Origin: Pseudomonas fragi
GTDB lineage: Bacteria > Pseudomonadota > Gammaproteobacteria > Pseudomonadales > Pseudomonadaceae
Length of the DNA stretch: 64,000 bases
NCBI RefSeq assembly: GCF_025426255.1
Contig: NZ_CP104861.1
Coordinates: forward strand, 1,364,001-1,428,000
Reading direction: 5' to 3'
Part shown: positions 33,996-43,994 of the stretch, piece after piece
How the letters are laid out: every line of letters begins with the position of its first letter
Numbering within the stretch: position 1 is the first letter of the stretch
Program-made: the position numbers and the translations under genes
The notes under the pieces: model-generated
What the model was told of the DNA's origin: nothing
Database searches by the model: none
Seen by the model: the letters and a program-made list of their open reading frames with translations, nothing else

Positions 33996-34055
33996 GAAAC
34001 CGAAACCGAAACCGAAACCGAAACCGCAGGCTGCGCTGCCTATCGCAGCCTGCGG
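33996..34055. repeat. Five GAAACC repeats running into a REP hairpin
   Basis: GAAACC is repeated five times without a break at 33996-34025, then the inverted repeat CCGCAGGCTGCG/CGCAGCCTGCGG at 34024-34055. The tract may be prone to slippage. Confidence 0.8.
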
Positions 34056-34067
34056 CAGCGGTTACAG

Positions 34068-34550
34068 TCAGTGAATTTCGCAGACGCTGGATATTTGCAC
34101 CGCCCCGCCAACGTTGATCTGCACCTCGTCATCCAGCTGTTTGCCCAGCAAGGCTGCACCCAGCGGTGAACGTGGGGTGATGACGGTGACCGTGTGCCCG
34201 TCGTGGTCGAGCTTGAGCCCGGCGGCATCCGGAGCCAGGAATAGCCACTGCTCACTGCCGTTTTCGGCCTCCAGATGGACCAGCGCCCCGATTTGAATAC
34301 CCTGCGCCGGGTTGTATGGAGCAAGCGGCATGGCCCGGCAGTTTTTCAGCGCCTGACGAATTTCTTCAACCCGGCGTGCCTGACCTGTTGCCAGATACGA
34401 GGCTTCAAGCCCAAGAGTGTCGTACTTGTTCTCGGCGATGTTTTCCGCGTGGGTTGCAGCTTCGTAGGCGGTTTGCGCTGCGCGCTGGAGCACATCGAGG
34501 TCGATTTCGAGTTTTTCCAGCATCAGCAGGTGCACAGCGGTCTTGTTCAT
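34068..34550 (-). CDS. GreA/GreB-family transcript-cleavage factor relative
   Basis: A 160-residue protein with a helical N-terminal hairpin (LEIDLDVLQRAAQTAYEAAT, IAENKYDTLGLEASYLATG) and a C-terminal FKBP-like domain (VTVITPRSPLGAALLGKQLDDEV, over several strands). The NKYDTLGLEASYL stretch lacks the paired acidic residues at the tip of classical GreA (D-E), so cleavage-stimulating activity is doubtful. Related Pseudomonas proteins are Rnk- or Gre-like regulators of RNA polymerase. The ATG at 34550 has no strong ribosome-binding site. Confidence 0.7.
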   Translation of the reverse strand: MNKTAVHLLMLEKLEIDLDVLQRAAQTAYEAATHAENIAENKYDTLGLEASYLATGQARRVEEIRQALKNCRAMPLAPYNPAQGIQIGALVHLEAENGSEQWLFLAPDAAGLKLDHDGHTVTVITPRSPLGAALLGKQLDDEVQINVGGAVQISSVCEIH

Positions 34551-34675
34551 GGGTCGTGGCTTAATTGAGACGAGCGGCGATTGTCGCACGAGTACCGCAC
34601 AGATAAATCCGCCTTAAACCTTCTGTACGCGTTGAATTATGCGGACAATCAGCCCTTTGAATGTTGGAGCCCGGA

Positions 34676-35809
34676 ATGAAAGCCTCCTGGGATGTTTTTT
34701 GCAGTGTGGTCGATAACTACGGCGACATTGGTGTGACCTGGCGCCTGGCCCGGCAATTGGTGGCCGAACATCAGCAGGGCGTGCGGCTGTGGGTCGATGA
34801 TCTGCGGGCGTTCGTGCCGTTGTGCCCCGAGGCGGATGTCAATGCTGCGCGCCAATGGCAGCAGGGGGTCGAGGTGTGCCAGTGGCCAGAGCAGTGGCAG
34901 CCGACCGATGTCGCTGACGTGGTGGTCGAGGCCTTCGCCTGCAAACTGCCTGAAGGCTATTTGCAGGCGATGAAGGCCCGTGCAACGCCTGCATTGTGGA
35001 TCAACCTCGAGTACTTGAGCGCCGAAGACTGGGTCAGCGGTTGTCACGGCTTGCCTTCCATGCGGCCCGATGGACTGAAGCGGATGTTCTTCTTTCCAGG
35101 GTTTGACGCAGGGACCGGCGGCCTGCTGCGCGAAGCCGATGTGTTGCAACGTCGTCGCGCCTTTGAGCAGGACCCGCAGGTCAGGCAGGCATTTTTGCAG
35201 GGGCTGGGTGTTTTTCCGGCCAGTAATGCGCGCCTGGTGTCCTTGTTTGCCTATGAAAACACCGGGTTGGCCAGTTGGCTGGATGCGATGGCAGCTGGCA
35301 GCGTGCCGACCCATCTGCTGGTGCCGCAGGGGCGGATCATGGGTGATTTGCTGCGCTGGCTCGGCGTCGACCAACTGGCCCTGGGGTCTGTCGAACAGCG
35401 TGGATCCTTGACCGTTCAGACCTTGCCGTTCGTCCGTCAGGAGGATTACGACCACCTGTTATGGAGCTGTGATTTCAACGCGGTACGCGGCGAAGACTCT
35501 TTTGTGCGGGCGCAATGGGCGGGTCGCCCGCTGCTTTGGCACATTTATGAGCAGGAAGAGGATGCGCACTGGGTCAAGCTCAACGCGTTCCTCGCTTTGT
35601 ATGTCAAAGACCTTTCACCCGCCGCAGCCCAGGCATTTACCGGCATGTGGCACGCCTGGAATAGCGGCGGCGATATGGCACAAAGCTGGAATTTGCTGCT
35701 TGAACACTGGCCAGAGATCACTGCGCATGCCGAGCGCTGGTGTCTGGAACAGTCATTGCAGGCCGATCTTGCGCAAGCGCTAGTACTGTTTTATAGAAAT
35801 TGGATATGA
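34676..35809 (+). CDS. earP: EF-P arginine rhamnosyltransferase
   Basis: A 377-residue GT-B glycosyltransferase. It transfers rhamnose from dTDP-rhamnose to Arg32 of EF-P. The catalytic residues known from P. putida EarP are in place: Asp13 and Asp17 in VVDNYGDIG, and Glu273 in RGEDSFVRAQW. GGAG six bases before 34676 supports this start over an ATG five codons earlier. It lies 49 bases before efp on the same strand, the standard pair. Confidence 0.95.
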   Translation: MKASWDVFCSVVDNYGDIGVTWRLARQLVAEHQQGVRLWVDDLRAFVPLCPEADVNAARQWQQGVEVCQWPEQWQPTDVADVVVEAFACKLPEGYLQAMKARATPALWINLEYLSAEDWVSGCHGLPSMRPDGLKRMFFFPGFDAGTGGLLREADVLQRRRAFEQDPQVRQAFLQGLGVFPASNARLVSLFAYENTGLASWLDAMAAGSVPTHLLVPQGRIMGDLLRWLGVDQLALGSVEQRGSLTVQTLPFVRQEDYDHLLWSCDFNAVRGEDSFVRAQWAGRPLLWHIYEQEEDAHWVKLNAFLALYVKDLSPAAAQAFTGMWHAWNSGGDMAQSWNLLLEHWPEITAHAERWCLEQSLQADLAQALVLFYRNWI

Positions 35810-35858
35810 TACGCGGCCTAGATTTTTGTAAATCTCAATCCAAATTCGGATATTCGTA

Positions 35859-36431
35859 ATGAAAACTGGTAAAGAGCTTAAACCCGGTACAGTCATCAAG
35901 CTCGAAAACGACCCTTGGTTGGTTCAGAAAGCTGAATTCACCAAGTCCGGTCGTAACAGCGCAATCATGAAGACCAAGCTGAAAAACCTGCTGACTGGCT
36001 ACAAGACTGAAATCGTATACAGCGCTGACGACAAGCTGGAAGACGTGATCCTGGATCGCAAAGAAGCGACCCTGTCCTTCATCAGCGGCGACACCTACAC
36101 GTTCATGGACACCACTGACTACACCATGTACGAGCTGAACGCTGAAGACATCGAAGCTGTTCTGCCATTCGTTGAAGAAGGCATGACCGACGTTTGCGAA
36201 GCGATCTTCTTCGAAGACCGTCTGGTATCCGTAGAGCTGCCGACCACTATCGTGCGTCAGGTTGACTACACCGAAGGTTCCGCTCGCGGCGACACTTCGG
36301 GCAAGGTGATGAAGCCTGCCAAACTGAAAAACGGTACCGAGCTGAGCGTTGCAGATTTCGTTGAAATCGGCGACTGGATCGAAATCGATACCCGTGACGG
36401 TGGTTCCTACAAGGGCCGCGCCAAGGTTTAA
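35859..36431 (+). CDS. efp: Translation elongation factor P
   Basis: A 190-residue three-domain EF-P. The modified loop reads FTKSGRNSA with Arg32 at its tip, the residue rhamnosylated by EarP; E. coli-type EF-P has Lys there. EF-P rescues ribosomes stalled at proline runs. The gene has highly biased codon usage, as expected for an abundant factor, and ends in a strong terminator. Confidence 0.97.
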   Translation: MKTGKELKPGTVIKLENDPWLVQKAEFTKSGRNSAIMKTKLKNLLTGYKTEIVYSADDKLEDVILDRKEATLSFISGDTYTFMDTTDYTMYELNAEDIEAVLPFVEEGMTDVCEAIFFEDRLVSVELPTTIVRQVDYTEGSARGDTSGKVMKPAKLKNGTELSVADFVEIGDWIEIDTRDGGSYKGRAKV

Positions 36432-36453
36432 ACCTTGCGTTAACCGCACGCTG

Positions 36454-36486
36454 AAAAAGCCCGGCCTTATGGTCGGGCTTTTTTTT
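36454..36486 (+). terminator. Terminator of efp
   Basis: A-rich flank, stem AAGCCCGGCC/GGTCGGGCTT and a run of eight T. Confidence 0.85.
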
Positions 36487-36566
36487 ACCCGTGAAAAAGC
36501 CCCGGTTTAGAGCTTTGCCCCGGGTCAGTGACTGGTTAGCATGGGCGCTCACAAAGAGGGGCTGCA

Positions 36567-37319
36567 ATGCTGATCGATTTTGCAATGTATACCGCCCTGG
36601 GTCTTGCCCTGGGGGCGATGGGCGGGTTGTTCGGGATAGGCGGCGGCTTGATCGCGATCCCGGTATTGGGGTTGTGGTTCGGGCTGGACCAGCAGTTGGC
36701 GCAAGGTACTGCGCTGGTCATGTCGGTGCCCAATGTGTTTCTCGCCCTGTATCGCTATCACCAACGCAACAAGATCGATCTGCGTCAGGCCGTGCCGCTG
36801 GTGCTGATGAGTTTCTGTTTCGCCTGGCTCGGGGCAATGCTCGCGGTGGGTGTGGATCCACGCAGTATTCGCTGGGGCTTTATCGGCTTTCTACTGGCAA
36901 TTACCCTGTACAACCTGATCAAGCTGTACAGCTCGTCCGCACAGCCGGTGGCCGGTTCACGCTACGGCTGGCCTTGGTATGGTGCGCTGGGCGTTCTGGC
37001 GGGGACCACGGGCGGGCTGTTTGGTGTCGGCGGGGCGGTGGTGGCTGCGCCAGTGCTGACGAGCGTGTTCGGCACCTCGCAAATTGTGGCTCAGGGCCTG
37101 TCGCTGGCCTTGGCCGCGCCGAGCACCGCCGTCACGTTATTGACGTACGCGGTGCATGACGAGGTCAACTGGGTCATGGGTGTGCCAATGGCCATCGGTG
37201 GTCTGTTGAGCATCAGTTGGGGGGTCAAGCTCGCTCATGCGATGCCCGAGCGCATGTTGCGCGGCTGGTACTGTGCCTTTTTGCTGGTGTGTGCGGGGTT
37301 GCTCGCGATCAAAGCTTGA
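36567..37319 (+). CDS. TauE/SafE-family membrane exporter
   Basis: A 250-residue protein with about eight membrane segments and the doubled family signature: GAMGGLFGIGGGLIAIP (17-33) and GTTGGLFGVGGAVVAAP in the second half. Members export sulfite, sulfoacetate or related anions. GAGGGG precedes the ATG. Its 3' end overlaps the convergent LysR gene by 11 bases. Confidence 0.85.
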   Translation: MLIDFAMYTALGLALGAMGGLFGIGGGLIAIPVLGLWFGLDQQLAQGTALVMSVPNVFLALYRYHQRNKIDLRQAVPLVLMSFCFAWLGAMLAVGVDPRSIRWGFIGFLLAITLYNLIKLYSSSAQPVAGSRYGWPWYGALGVLAGTTGGLFGVGGAVVAAPVLTSVFGTSQIVAQGLSLALAAPSTAVTLLTYAVHDEVNWVMGVPMAIGGLLSISWGVKLAHAMPERMLRGWYCAFLLVCAGLLAIKA

Positions 37320-38166
37320 AGCCTTCGACGATGTACTCGGCAAAGCACTCGATGATGGGCGACGACGCGCTGTTGGGTTTGCGTAGCAGTTCAATGCTGG
37401 CGGAGGGTAGCTGCGGCAGGTTCTCTGCCTCGCCAATAATCCGCAGGTCGGGAGTCAGCAGGCTTTCCAGCTGGGCGGTCACGGCCAGCCCGGTACTGAC
37501 CACGGCGTTAATCGCCGCGAGGCTGGCGCTGGTATACGCGACCCGGTATTCGCGCTGCTGAACATCCAGCGCATTGCAGGCCCAGGTCCGGCAAAAACAG
37601 TCGGTATTGAACATCGCCAGCGGCAAAATCGCTTGTTCGTGGGGCGCAAAGCCTTGGGCCACCATCCAGACAAAACGTTCCTGACGCAGGATCTGGCCGA
37701 TTTCGCTACCGGGCTTGCGGGTCACGATGGTCAGGTCCAGATCGTTGCGTTGCAGCAGCAGGGCTGACGGCTCGCAATGCACTTCGACGTTGATCAGTGG
37801 GTAATCCTGTGCAAAACGCGACAACACTCCGGGCAAAAAGCGCATCACATAGTCATCTGGCGAACCGATTTTGACCGTGCCCACCATATGCGGCTGGCGC
37901 AGAGTGTTGAACACTTCGCTGTGCAGCTTGAGGATGCGTCGCGCATAACCGAGCAGCACATGGCCCTCGGGGGTCAGGCTGACATTGCGCCCCTCGCGCT
38001 GGAACAGTGCACATTGCAGCACGTCTTCTTCCAGCCGTTTCATCTGCATGCTGACCGCCGACTGCGTGCGATTGACCACTTCGGCGGCCCGGGTAAAGCC
38101 ACCGTGATCGGCGATCGCGGCAAAGGTGCGCAGCAAGTCGGTGTCGATACTGGGGAACTCGGCCAT
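37309..38166 (-). CDS. LysR-type regulator, LrhA/HexA-like
   Basis: A 285-residue regulator. The helix-turn-helix lies at about 8-66 (GGFTRAAEVVNRTQSAVSMQ); the start PSIDTDLLRTFAAIADHGGF is that of the LrhA/HexA/PecT subgroup, which controls motility, exoenzymes or secondary metabolism. It is convergent with the exporter gene; its own targets cannot be read from here. Confidence 0.88.
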   Translation of the reverse strand: MAEFPSIDTDLLRTFAAIADHGGFTRAAEVVNRTQSAVSMQMKRLEEDVLQCALFQREGRNVSLTPEGHVLLGYARRILKLHSEVFNTLRQPHMVGTVKIGSPDDYVMRFLPGVLSRFAQDYPLINVEVHCEPSALLLQRNDLDLTIVTRKPGSEIGQILRQERFVWMVAQGFAPHEQAILPLAMFNTDCFCRTWACNALDVQQREYRVAYTSASLAAINAVVSTGLAVTAQLESLLTPDLRIIGEAENLPQLPSASIELLRKPNSASSPIIECFAEYIVEGFKL

Positions 38167-38262
38167 TGATCAATCTCGCAGATGTATCGCATAAGAAACA
38201 TTCGTTGGATTGATCTTAAGCCTGGGTCGAGACTTGAGCCATACCCCAGGAGGTCTCAAGTG

Positions 38263-38442
38263 ATGAAAGGTCAAACAGGAGTGAGGTGGATTGCCCGTAT
38301 TTCCCGCTGGTATCAACTGTCGCGGGAAAGGGCGTACCTGAGGCGGATCAGCGATGCAGCACTGAAAGATCTTGGGTTGAGCAGGGCGGAGATCGAAGCA
38401 GAAAGCCATCGGGCTTCTTGGGACGATCCGTTTAACAAGTAA
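38263..38442 (+). CDS. DUF1127 small basic protein
   Basis: A 59-residue protein with the DUF1127 motif RRISDAALKDLGLSRAEIE. A strong AGGAGG at 38248-38253 precedes both a GTG (38260) and an ATG (38263); the ATG is preferred. Small DUF1127 proteins bind RNA and affect phosphate and carbon metabolism in alpha-proteobacteria. It is divergent from the LysR gene with a 96-base gap. Confidence 0.8.
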   Translation: MKGQTGVRWIARISRWYQLSRERAYLRRISDAALKDLGLSRAEIEAESHRASWDDPFNK

Positions 38443-38463
38443 GGCAAGCTCGCCTTGATAGCC

Positions 38464-38491
38464 TGTAGGAGCTGGCTTGCCAGCTCCTACA
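38464..38491. repeat. REP hairpin
   Basis: TGTAGGAGCTGG-CTTG-CCAGCTCCTACA, a perfect 12-base inverted repeat between convergent genes. Confidence 0.8.
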
Positions 38492-38514
38492 GGGTTTGTG
38501 GATTTGGCAGGGGG

Positions 38515-39861
38515 TCAGCGTTTGACCTGTTTCAACGTCTCGGCAATCAAAAACGCCAGTTCCAGCGACTGATCGGCGTTCATGCGCGGGTCGCAGTGGG
38601 TGTGGTAGCGGTCCGACAGGCCGTCTTCGGTAATCGGGTTGGCGCCGCCGATGCACTCGGTGACGTTCTGCCCGGTCATCTCGATGTGAATCCCGCCTGC
38701 GTAGCTGCCTTCAGCCTCGTGGACCTGGAAGAACTGCTTCACCTCGCCAAGGATCTGCGCGAAATCGCGGGTCTTGTAGCCGCTGCTGGCCTTGATGGTA
38801 TTAGCGTGCATCGGGTCGCAGCTCCACAGCACTTGCTTGCCTTCGCCCTCTACGGCGCGGATCAATTGCGGCAAGTGATCGCCCACCTTGTCGGCGCCCA
38901 TGCGCACGATCAGGTTGAGGCGGCCCGGATCGTTGTCCGGGTTGAGGATGTCGATCAGACGGATCAAGTCCTCGTTATTCATGCTCGGGCCAACCTTGAC
39001 CCCGATCGGGTTGTTGACCCCGCGCAGGAACTCGACGTGGGCGCCGTCGAGTTGGCGCGTGCGGTCGCCGATCCACAGCATGTGTGCCGAGCAATCGTAG
39101 TAATCGTTGGTCAAGCTGTCGCGGCGCACGAAGGCTTCTTCGTAGTTCAGCAGCAGTGCTTCGTGGGCAGTGAAGAAGCTGGTTTCGCGCAATTGTGGCG
39201 AGCTGTCCATGCCGCAGGCGCGCATAAAGGCCAGGGTCTCGTCGATGCGATTGGCCAGCTGGCTGTATTTCTCAGCCAGGGCTGAGTTGGCAATAAAGTC
39301 CAGGTTCCACTTGTGTACCTGATGCAGGTCGGCAAAGCCGCCCTGGGCAAAGGCGCGCAGTAGGTTCAGCGTGGCAGTGGACTGGTGATAGGACTGCAGC
39401 AAACGCTCCGGGTCGGGTACCCGGCTTTTTTCATCGAAGCCGATGCCGTTGACGATATCGCCGCGATAGGCCGGCAGTGTCACGCCGTTGATCGTTTCGT
39501 CATTGGCTGAGCGCGGCTTGGCGAATTGCCCGGCCATGCGGCCGACCTTGACCACCGGGCAGCCTGCCGCGAAGGTCATGACAATGGCCATTTGCAGCAG
39601 GACCTTGAAGGTGTCGCGAATTTTTGCCGCTGAAAACTCCGCAAAGCTTTCGGCGCAATCGCCGCCCTGAAGTAAAAACGCCCGACCTTGAGTGACTTCG
39701 GCAAACTGTCGGCGCAGTTCGCGGGCTTCTCCGGCAAATACCAGTGGCGGGTAACTGGCCAGGCTTTGCTCGACGCGCAGCAGGTGGGCCGCGTCAGGGT
39801 AGTGGGGTTGTTGCTGGATCGGCAGGGCGCGCCAGCTGTCAGGGGTCCAGATTGGGCTCAT
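38515..39861 (-). CDS. 3-deoxy-7-phosphoheptulonate synthase, class II
   Basis: A 448-residue plant-type (type II) DAHP synthase that joins phosphoenolpyruvate and erythrose 4-phosphate at the first step of the shikimate pathway. Family marks: [74 protein letters not shown] and [12 protein letters not shown]. The start at 39861 ([10 protein letters not shown]) is the conserved one; an ATG 11 codons upstream is less likely. As a type II enzyme it may serve secondary metabolism or be less feedback-controlled than the AroG/AroF type. Confidence 0.93.
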   Translation of the reverse strand: MSPIWTPDSWRALPIQQQPHYPDAAHLLRVEQSLASYPPLVFAGEARELRRQFAEVTQGRAFLLQGGDCAESFAEFSAAKIRDTFKVLLQMAIVMTFAAGCPVVKVGRMAGQFAKPRSANDETINGVTLPAYRGDIVNGIGFDEKSRVPDPERLLQSYHQSTATLNLLRAFAQGGFADLHQVHKWNLDFIANSALAEKYSQLANRIDETLAFMRACGMDSSPQLRETSFFTAHEALLLNYEEAFVRRDSLTNDYYDCSAHMLWIGDRTRQLDGAHVEFLRGVNNPIGVKVGPSMNNEDLIRLIDILNPDNDPGRLNLIVRMGADKVGDHLPQLIRAVEGEGKQVLWSCDPMHANTIKASSGYKTRDFAQILGEVKQFFQVHEAEGSYAGGIHIEMTGQNVTECIGGANPITEDGLSDRYHTHCDPRMNADQSLELAFLIAETLKQVKR

Positions 39862-40019
39862 CGCAGACTCTAGTATTTGTAGGGGGTGGCCCATGTTAGC
39901 AGCAATTAGTGCGTGACCTGTCGCGCTGCAATGGCCGACAATCGCGCCTTTGCGCTCGACACCGAGTGGTTGTTTTTTACAGCGTTGCGGGGAGTACCGG
40001 AGCGCGGCAAGGAGAGGAA

Positions 40020-40775
40020 ATGTCTGAGGAGCGCGTAGAGCGTCTGCTCGCTGAAGTCCATGATGACTTCGGCATGATTCGAGTGCTGGAGGTGGCTGAC
40101 TACCGTTTCCTCGAATTTGGCGATGCGATCGAGCAAAGTTGCGTATTCACCGCTGATCCCAGCTGGCTGGAATACGACTACACCCGCGCCATGTTGATCG
40201 GTGCGCTGTGCCATGAGGCTCCCGAGAGCGCGTTGTTCCTGGGCCTTGGTGCCGGAACCCTGACACAGGCTTGCCTCAAGTTCTTGCCTCTTGAAGACGT
40301 CGAAGCCATTGAGCTGCGCCCGGATGTGCCACGCCTGGCCATTGAGTATCTGGGCCTGGACGATGATCCGCGGCTGTATATCCGCATTGGCGACGCGCTC
40401 GAACTGTTGGACAGCGCCGAATCTGCGGACCTGATCTTTGTTGACCTTTATAACGACTTGGGGCCCGCCACTGGTCACCTGGCGTGGACATTCCTCGAAA
40501 GCTGTCAGAAAAAGCTCTCCCCCAACGGCTGGCTCATCATCAATCAATGGGCCACCGATGACGGCAAGCCGCTGGGCGCTGCCTTGCTGCGCGGCCTGTA
40601 TCACCGCCATTATTGGGAGCTGCCAGTTAAAGAGGGTAATGTCATTCTGATGGTGCCGGCCGATCTTGAGCAGACGCTGGATATCGACGCGCTGACCGCT
40701 CGGGCACAGGCTCTGGCGCCGCGTTTGGGCTATTCGCTGGAGTCGCTGATCAAGGCGATTCGCCCTGCGACCTGA
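40020..40775 (+). CDS. Spermidine-synthase-like methyltransferase-fold protein
   Basis: A 251-residue protein of the polyamine aminopropyltransferase-like group: [15 protein letters not shown] (cofactor loop), [10 protein letters not shown] and IFVDLYND (in place of the DxxD-type substrate motif of true spermidine synthases). The fold is sure; the substrate is not, because the usual gate motif DGxxQ is missing. GGAGAGGAA precedes the ATG. Confidence 0.75.
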   Translation: MSEERVERLLAEVHDDFGMIRVLEVADYRFLEFGDAIEQSCVFTADPSWLEYDYTRAMLIGALCHEAPESALFLGLGAGTLTQACLKFLPLEDVEAIELRPDVPRLAIEYLGLDDDPRLYIRIGDALELLDSAESADLIFVDLYNDLGPATGHLAWTFLESCQKKLSPNGWLIINQWATDDGKPLGAALLRGLYHRHYWELPVKEGNVILMVPADLEQTLDIDALTARAQALAPRLGYSLESLIKAIRPAT

Positions 40776-41146
40776 TGCCCAAGGATGAAACGTTTTAGCG
40801 TCTGCCCCAGAGCCATCAGGCATTAAACGTTTTTTTGCGCACGAAAATATCGTTAAAGCCCGGTCTATAGAGGGGTACAGACGATTGTGCCCCAAAAAAA
40901 CGCTTCTTTTTTTTGATAAATCCGGTATAGTGCGCGCCGGCCTTTAGCCGGGCCACGTTTAGGTGTCGCATTTCCCGAAGCACGCTTCGGCTGCTCGTCC
41001 GTTTCGCGGACAACCCCTGAACGCTCCATTCATTTAACGTTTTCGCAAATCCCCGCCGACAAAGCAGCCAGGGCGACTCTTGAGTCTTACACGGCATGCG
41101 CAGCTTTGGAGCATGGGTCTTTGCGGATGCACTTAGAGGCAGACCC
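40776..41146 (+). promoter_or_regulatory. Promoter and long 5' leader of the DEAD-box helicase gene
   Basis: No gene in these 371 bases. A TATAGT at 40926-40931 is the best -10 element, with a weak TTCTTT -35 at 40904. It is followed by a GC hairpin (GCCGGCC-TTTA-GCCGGGCC-like at 40934-40952) and about 200 bases of leader. Long leaders are usual for cold-induced helicase genes. Confidence 0.45.
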
Positions 41147-42820
41147 ATGACCCAGGAAACCGGCGGCTTCGCCGCTTTTAATCTTAATCCGAACATTCTT
41201 GCAGCTGTCATCGCGACTGGCTACGAAGAACCTTCGGCTATTCAGCATCAATCGATCCCGATCATTATGGCCGGTCACGACATGATTGGTCAGGCGCAAA
41301 CCGGTACGGGTAAAACCGCCGCGTTCGCACTGCCGATCCTGCACCGCATCGATCCTGCTAAGCGCGAGCCGCAAGCCCTGATCCTGGCGCCAACCCGTGA
41401 GTTGGCGCTGCAAGTAGCAACCGCTTTCGAAACCTACGCCAAGCAAATGCCTGGTGTTACCGTTGTGGCCGTTTACGGCGGCGCCCCTATGGGTCCACAA
41501 CTGAAAGCAATCCGTAATGGCGCACAGATCGTTGTCGCCACTCCGGGCCGTCTGTGCGACCACCTGCGTCGTGACGAAAAAGTACTGTCGACCGTGAACC
41601 ACCTGGTTCTGGACGAAGCTGACGAAATGTTGAAACTGGGTTTCATGGACGATCTTGAAGTTATCTTCAAGGCTCTGCCTCCAACCCGTCAGACCGTATT
41701 GTTCTCGGCAACCTTGCCGCAGTCGATCCGTGCCATTGCTGAACGCCATCTGCGCGATCCGCAACACGTGAAGATCCAGACCAAGACTCAGACCGTTACC
41801 GCGATCGAACAGGCTCACCTGTTGGTTCACGCTGACCAGAAGACCTCGGCTGTATTGAGCCTGCTGGAAGTTGAAGATTTCGACGCCCTGATCATGTTCG
41901 TACGCACCAAGCAAGCGACCCTGGATCTGGCCAGCGCCCTTGAAGCCAAAGGCTATAAAGCTGCTGCGCTGAACGGTGACATTGCCCAGAACCAGCGTGA
42001 GCGCGTAATCGAATCCCTCAAGGATGGCCGTCTGGACATCGTTGTGGCGACCGACGTTGCTGCTCGTGGTCTTGATGTTCCACGTATCACTCACGTGTTC
42101 AACGTTGACATGCCTTACGATCCAGAGTCCTACGTTCACCGTATCGGCCGTACTGGCCGTGCAGGTCGCGAAGGTCGCGCACTGCTGCTGGTAACTCCTC
42201 GCGAGCGCCGCATGCTGCAAGTGATCGAGCGTGTAACCGGTCAGAAAGTTGCTGAAGTCCGCCTGCCGGATGCCCAAGCTGTTCTCGATGCTCGCATCAA
42301 GAAGTTGACCAACAGCCTGACACCTCTGGTAGGTGACGCTGAATCGACTCACGGTGATCTGCTGGATCGCCTGATTGCCGATATCGGTTGCAGCCCGCGT
42401 GCTCTGGCCGCTGCTCTGCTGCGCAAAGCAACCAATGGTCAGGCTCTGACTCTGGCTGCGATCGAACGCGACCGTCCACTGGTGCCTAACAGCGCACCGC
42501 GTGAGCGTTCGTCCGAGCGTACTGGCGACCGTCCGGACCGTGGCGATCGTGAGCGTCGTGCTCCGGTTCCATTGGCCGAAGGCCGTGCTCGTTGCCGTAC
42601 CGCGCTGGGTGCGCGTGATGGTATCGCTGCCAAGAACCTGCTGGGCGCTATCCTCAACGAGGGTGGCCTGGCTCGTGAAGCTATCGGTCGCATCCAGGTG
42701 CGTGACAGCTTCAGCCTGGTAGAACTGCCGGAAGTAGGTCTGGAAAGTTTGCTGGCCAAACTGAAAGACACCCGCGTTGCTGGCAAGCAGCTGAAGCTGC
42801 GTCGCTACCGCGAAGATTAA
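41147..42820 (+). CDS. deaD: DEAD-box RNA helicase, DeaD/CsdA type
   Basis: A 557-residue helicase. Motifs: AQTGTGKT (50-57), PTREL (81-85), TPGR (131-134), DEAD (155-158), SAT (186-188) and HRIGRTGRAGR in the second RecA domain. The basic Arg/Asp-rich linker (about 450-490) leads to a DbpA-type RNA-binding domain at the C-terminus (AKNLLGAILNEGGLAREAIG). It unwinds structured RNA in ribosome assembly and mRNA decay, mainly in the cold. GAGG precedes the ATG at 41147; a strong terminator follows. Confidence 0.92.
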   Translation: MTQETGGFAAFNLNPNILAAVIATGYEEPSAIQHQSIPIIMAGHDMIGQAQTGTGKTAAFALPILHRIDPAKREPQALILAPTRELALQVATAFETYAKQMPGVTVVAVYGGAPMGPQLKAIRNGAQIVVATPGRLCDHLRRDEKVLSTVNHLVLDEADEMLKLGFMDDLEVIFKALPPTRQTVLFSATLPQSIRAIAERHLRDPQHVKIQTKTQTVTAIEQAHLLVHADQKTSAVLSLLEVEDFDALIMFVRTKQATLDLASALEAKGYKAAALNGDIAQNQRERVIESLKDGRLDIVVATDVAARGLDVPRITHVFNVDMPYDPESYVHRIGRTGRAGREGRALLLVTPRERRMLQVIERVTGQKVAEVRLPDAQAVLDARIKKLTNSLTPLVGDAESTHGDLLDRLIADIGCSPRALAAALLRKATNGQALTLAAIERDRPLVPNSAPRERSSERTGDRPDRGDRERRAPVPLAEGRARCRTALGARDGIAAKNLLGAILNEGGLAREAIGRIQVRDSFSLVELPEVGLESLLAKLKDTRVAGKQLKLRRYRED

Positions 42821-42845
42821 TTACAGCTTGCTGTGATTGATCGCT

Positions 42846-42879
42846 AAAAAAATCCCCGACTGGTTCGGGGATTTTTTTT
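42846..42879 (+). terminator. Terminator of deaD
   Basis: Stem AATCCCCGA/TCGGGGATT with A-run and T-run flanks. Confidence 0.88.
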
Positions 42880-42923
42880 GTCTGCAATTCCACGAAAAAA
42901 CCAGCCCTTTGAGGAGGGGCTCC

Positions 42924-43070
42924 CGTAGCAGTTGCCGAAGGAACGAGGCTACGTTCGGTTGCGTAGCGACCGTAAATCCTGAGTCCGGGATTTGTCTGAT
43001 CTGTAGGGGTGTCAGATTTTTCGACGGCTTCGCCGCCGGACGTAGCCTCGTTCCTTCGGCAACTGCTACG
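42924..43070. repeat. Widely spaced inverted repeat pair of REP type
   Basis: Arms of 31 bases, CGTAGCAGTTGCCGAAGG... at 42924-42954 and its exact complement at 43040-43070, 85 bases apart. The same family occurs at 48266-48412 with the same arm core (GAAGGAACGAGGCT). Confidence 0.85.
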
Positions 43071-43125
43071 CAAGTGTTTTGCATAGCAATATCGATTCGT
43101 CCGGTAGGTTTTGCGTTGCACCAAA

Positions 43126-43893
43126 CTAACCAAATTTATAGATATCCATCCCCAGCGCGCCCAACGTCCAGCCTTGGTGCGCGATGCTGAACGGGCCGCC
43201 TGCGCCGCGGGCGAAGTACAGTGGTAGCAGGTGTTCATCGCTGGGATGGTTTTTGGCTGCAAAAGGCGCCTGTTTTCGATAGTCGTGCAGCGCCGTCTGA
43301 TCATCAGCGGCGAGCTTTTCGATCATCCAGTCACGAAAGGCCTTGGCCCAAGGTTCTATGCTCTCGGGGCCTGCATGCCAGTCGAGTTCGCGCAGGTTGT
43401 GGGTGATGCTGCCCGAGCCGATGATCAGGATGTCTTCGCTGCGCAATGCGGCCAGTGCCCGCCCGACCTCTGTCTGGGCCATCGGGCCCAGCTGGCTTGG
43501 CAGTGAAATCTGTACCACAGGGATATCGGCTGCCGGGTACATTAGCGACAACGGCACCCAGGCGCCGTGGTCGAAAGGCCGTTTGGCGTCCAGTCGGGCC
43601 GGTAAACCGTGGTCTGCCAGCAGTTGCACAATCCGGGCCGCCAGCGCCGGTTCGCCGGGGGCGGGGTATTGCACGGCAAACAGCGCAGGCGGGAAGCCCC
43701 CAAAGTCATGCCAGGTCTCGGGGGCCGGGTTGCTGGCGACCCGCAGATCGGTGCTTTCCCAGTGCGCGGAAACCAGCACAATGGCTTTTGGACGAGGCAG
43801 CTCGGTTGCCAGGCGCTTGAGCGCCGGGCCACTAGCGCCCGGTTCCAGTGCCAGCATTGGCGAACCGTGGGAGATAAACAGGCTGGGAAGCAT
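43126..43893 (-). CDS. ygiD: LigB-family extradiol dioxygenase (YgiD-like)
   Basis: A 255-residue protein. FISHGSPM near the N-terminus (His9), FDHGAWVPL in the middle and IGSGSITHNLRELDW supply the metal-binding His residues of the DODA/LigB family. E. coli YgiD cleaves L-DOPA in vitro; the in vivo substrate in Pseudomonas is unknown. The start at 43893 (MLPSLF) follows GAGGAC; five extra residues are possible. Confidence 0.85.
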   Translation of the reverse strand: MLPSLFISHGSPMLALEPGASGPALKRLATELPRPKAIVLVSAHWESTDLRVASNPAPETWHDFGGFPPALFAVQYPAPGEPALAARIVQLLADHGLPARLDAKRPFDHGAWVPLSLMYPAADIPVVQISLPSQLGPMAQTEVGRALAALRSEDILIIGSGSITHNLRELDWHAGPESIEPWAKAFRDWMIEKLAADDQTALHDYRKQAPFAAKNHPSDEHLLPLYFARGAGGPFSIAHQGWTLGALGMDIYKFG

Positions 43894-43994
43894 GAAAGAC
43901 GTCCTCAAGGTTAAGATGTGTCATCTTCATCCTGATCATTGATCTAAATCCAATATAAGTTTTAGTGCTTATCTATCGAATTTAAAGGTGAATC

